Shown here one piece after another: positions 61,433 through 64,000 of a stretch of 64,000 bases of DNA. The translations under genes were made by a program, and so were the position numbers. Under the pieces are notes generated by a model. The model was not told the origin of the DNA, ran no database searches, and was given only the letters and a program-made list of their open reading frames with translations. Numbering within the stretch: the first letter of the stretch is position 1; each line of letters opens with the position of its first letter. The DNA comes from Cristatella mucedo (Eukaryota; Bryozoa; Phylactolaemata; Cristatellidae): NCBI GenBank assembly GCA_009760855.2, contig WPIO01000018.1, positions 3,371,001-3,435,000 of the forward strand, in the 5' to 3' direction.

Positions 61433-62278
61433 TCCGTGTGCCGGTCACTCCCCGAGCTGGTCCTAGGGAGTCCCCGCCGTCTGGAGAGCACCACCGCAAA
61501 CCACCGGAAGGGTGGCGCTCGCTCGCTCGCAACGTCGCCCCCACGCCGAGGGGCGGTCTGACAGCAGCAACTCTCTCTCATGCTTTCTCGCTCTGTTAGC
61601 GTCCTGCCGTTGCCAGTTTCACGGCTGCTCTCGCCTGCCCGGTGAGCCCGTGGCCTTGGACTCTGCACCCTTGGCTAGATTACGGCGGCGGTAGCTGCGC
61701 CCCTGGGTGGTGACGGCAGCGCTGCGGCTCGGTCGTGAGCGCCAGTGAGCCACCTCTGGATGACCGTCGACATGTGGCCTCTGGGGTCGACCGGCTGGCG
61801 GCCTTGAGCTGTTTACCTTGCCCTCGAGTTCCAGAGTCCAAGAAACCGCCCTCTTGAGCTACCACTGCTGGCTGCCCTCAATGGTCGGTCCACGCTGCTC
61901 CCAACGGTCTGTAGTCAGGTGTATGTATGTTTGTCAGGTCACAGTCCCAAGATGATGACGTAATCACGTGACCGAGAGCCAGCCGAGCAAGGGGAGCACT
62001 GAGCGCCGCCAGCGCGTCCTTCCACACCGGTACGGCCGGTCGCCAGGGCTGGCTGCAGCCGAGGCTAGCCGAGCGACTGTGTCGTGCCTCTTTGCACTGG
62101 CTGTGCCGAAACGCCACTCTGCTAGCCTAATGCCTGCCCGCTCGCTCTAACGTTGGTAGCTCTGCGTGCCAGGAGCCGAGCCAGTGGTGCACTCACGCTC
62201 ACTCAATGTCCCGAGCCGCAGCGCTCTACTGCCCAAGGCGCCCGACGATTGTCGCCGGCTGTGTGCCAGAAGGGAGCA

Positions 62279-62363
62279 GCTGCTGTAGCTCTAGCAGCAG
62301 CAGCAGCAGCAGCAACTCTAGCAGCAGCAGCAACTCTAGCAGCAGCAGCAGCTCAAGCAGCAG
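62279..62363. repeat. (AGC)n with AACTCT spacers
   Basis: AGC runs separated by ACTCT units; higher-order repeat in the choline kinase intron after exon 2. Confidence 0.9.
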
Positions 62364-63045
62364 AGGTCTGTATCGACTTATAGCGTCTATCAGACTTGTC
62401 CAGTGCTATCGGTGTGTTCGTCCAGCGCTATCGTTGTGTTGTTGTGAGGTTTTCCTCGTATCTCTATCGGATTCTAATCACGAGCTCTCTCTGTCAGCTC
62501 CTGGCTCCGAACCAAAATTGCTGACACTGGTTCGTGGTCCGAAGTTCTCAGCACTCTTGGACTTCAGCTGAGGGGGGGGGAGGGACAGAGCTGCGACTCT
62601 AGGCCTGCAACAACTTCCCAGTTAGCTGGCAGAGGGAATTTGTTTTGCCATTGCCATGACAGAGACCAAAGAGCTAGCTGCTTGTTGAGGTCGGGCAGGG
62701 CTCTGCTCGCCCTCACCGGAGCGACAGTCAGCCAGCTTAGCAGTGTCTGCAGGGATTCTGTGCATCCCCTGGCGCCTGCAGCTCAACTGGCCAACCGAGC
62801 GACTAAACTGGCAGCCGCGCCACTGTCGCGTGCTGCCCAATTGATAACCAACCAACTGCCCAGTTGGCCATGTGCTGCCCAGATTGCCAACCAACTAGCA
62901 CAACCTTGACCCAACCGACTGCCTGTGGTCCAACTGGTCAGCCAACCTGCCCTACTAGTCCACCACCCGGTTCAACTGGCTGCCAGAATTCGGCCAGCTG
63001 CCCTGTCTCCTGGTCTCGGCAGGGGTTGCCTCCGTGCGTTGCGGG

Positions 63046-63224
63046 TCCTAGCTGCTTAAACAGCCTCTTTTTGTATAGCGACAGAAGCGCCTTTACGGCT
63101 ATCACCACCGATTGCAGTGGCGATAAAGGATCGCCTACCGCAGGAATCGAACCCACGACCTCGGGACCGAGGTCATGAAAGCAACCGCCTTATTCGGTTC
63201 TTATATCGGTGTGCCGTCACGGCA
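63046..63224 (-). mobile_element. SINE-1
   Basis: TCCTAGCTGCTTAAACAGCC, GCCTTTACGGCTATCACCAC, B box complement GAATCGAACCCACGACCTCG. A 15-20 base insert (TTCGGTTCTTATATC) lies in the A-box part. Confidence 0.85.
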
Positions 63225-63433
63225 GTCGATGACTGCACACCGATGGCTCCCCTGGCTCTGCTTGTGCCCGCCCCTCCCCTGCTGCTGGTGCTGCTTGGTC
63301 TGCTGGGCAGCGAGTAGGCTGCAGATGGCTGGCTGTAGCAAACTGGCAGCTGCTACATTCCGCCGGTTTCGTAAGGCAGCGCATTCCCCGAGTGCAAGGT
63401 TTGCCCATCACTTCCAGCTGACTCAGCTTCCCC

Positions 63434-63606
63434 AGGGCCACGGTAGCCCAGGAGGTAAGGCGCTAGCTCTTGACCTGTATTCTTTACGAGGCCCCGGGTT
63501 CGAATTCTGCAGTGGGCGATTCTTTATTGCCAACTGCAAGCGGTGCTGATAGCCGTTAAGGCTTTTCTGCTGCTATACAAATGAGTCTGCTAAATCAGCT
63601 AATATT
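63434..63606 (+). mobile_element. SINE-1
   Basis: CACGGTAGCCCAGGAGGTAA, B box GGGTTCGAATTCTGC, body CAAGCGGTGCTGATAGCCGT, tail GAGTCTGCTAAATCAGCTAA. Confidence 0.85.
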
Positions 63607-64000
63607 CTCCCAAACGGCACAGGCTGCCCCACAGGCTCGCCACACTGCTTTTCTCTCTCCTTTATTCTGGTGTGGAGCAGCCAGCTGGCATGCAGCCTGG
63701 CTCTGGATGAAGTCAGTCGGTAGGGAATTAATCGTAGGTAGGCAGTCAGCTTCCAAGTTTCCATCCATCCCCTCGTTCTTTTGCCCAGCAGGCGACTGGC
63801 ACATCACTGTGGTGGTGCTACTCCTGTGATCACCTGCAACTTCCCAACTGCTGGGTGCTTCCTTGCACTTTCTTTTGATTCAGCTGTCTTAGGCAACTTG
63901 CTGGCAAAGAAGGCGTGCTGGCTGTACGTGCCACTGTTGAGTTGAGCTTTGCAAGCGCATGCGCGAGTCTGCTACTAGGGTGTGCTGCCGGTTCGCGTGG

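Larger units (their letters stand above)
60295..62278 (+). other. Choline kinase intron after exon 2, no exon found
   Basis: GC-rich with a 176-codon Arg/Ser-rich frame at 60048-60578 that does not resemble the kinase. I searched for the next conserved segment (a helix with LAxxH and the catalytic HxD motif) and did not find it. Confidence 0.45.

Noticed and set aside
62780-62990. CCAACTG-type motifs as a regulatory array
   Set aside because: Irregular spacing and variable sequence; I cannot distinguish it from a decayed short tandem repeat.

Overview
This is a stretch of an animal (metazoan) nuclear genome, not a prokaryotic one. The evidence is two split genes with GT-AG introns of 1-7 kb, tRNA-derived SINEs, CR1/L2-like LINE fragments, hAT DNA transposons and many microsatellites. 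One gene is an animal-type HIPK kinase. I cannot name the phylum from sequence alone; an invertebrate with a repeat-rich genome fits best.

Layout. (1) About 8.85-36.8 kb, minus strand: a homeodomain-interacting protein kinase (HIPK) gene. Exon 1 (35.7-36.8 kb) carries the start codon, a low-complexity N-terminus and the N-lobe plus catalytic loop of the kinase. Exons 2-5 (30.5, 28.9, 27.0 and 23.1 kb) complete the kinase domain. Exons 6-8 (20.3-18.4 kb) encode a Gln/Ala/Pro-rich region. Exon 9 (16.3-16.5 kb) has a hydrophobic-acidic stretch like the HIPK SUMO-interacting motif. Exon 10 (8.85-9.29 kb) ends the protein. Reading phases agree at every predicted junction except 5/6, so one small exon or an alternative splice site is probably missing there. 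(2) About 54.9 kb to beyond the right edge, plus strand: the first two coding exons of a choline/ethanolamine kinase, separated by an intron largely filled by a LINE. (3) 37.7-41.9 kb, between the two genes: an AT-rich block with two decayed hAT transposase copies, one of them split by a SINE. (4) 0-8.8 kb and 42-54 kb: mostly unassigned sequence with repeat fragments.

Repeats. Two LINE families are visible. LINE-A has an (ATT)n tail; its longest copy is at 56.6-59.5 kb and about 15 short 3' ends are scattered through the window. LINE-B has an (ACATT)n tail, with fragments at 24.1, 29.0, 35.4, 49.5-51.0 and 52.0 kb and an internally deleted copy at 9.85-10.3 kb. SINE-1 is a tRNA-headed element of about 160 bp with about 14 copies. 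SINE-2 is a tRNA head fused to the LINE-A tail, two copies. At least three short non-autonomous hAT elements (MITEs) are present; the one at 14313-14530 has a perfect 8-bp target duplication and a matching empty site elsewhere in the window.

The genes do not form a functional unit: HIPK is a nuclear kinase and choline kinase starts the CDP-choline pathway. They face away from each other, with about 18 kb of repeat-rich DNA between their start codons. I found no prokaryote-type system, CRISPR array or rRNA gene. The most interesting signals are the insertion histories of the mobile elements, a perfect 38-bp palindrome at 60257-60294 and a strong 44-nt hairpin at 1148-1191.
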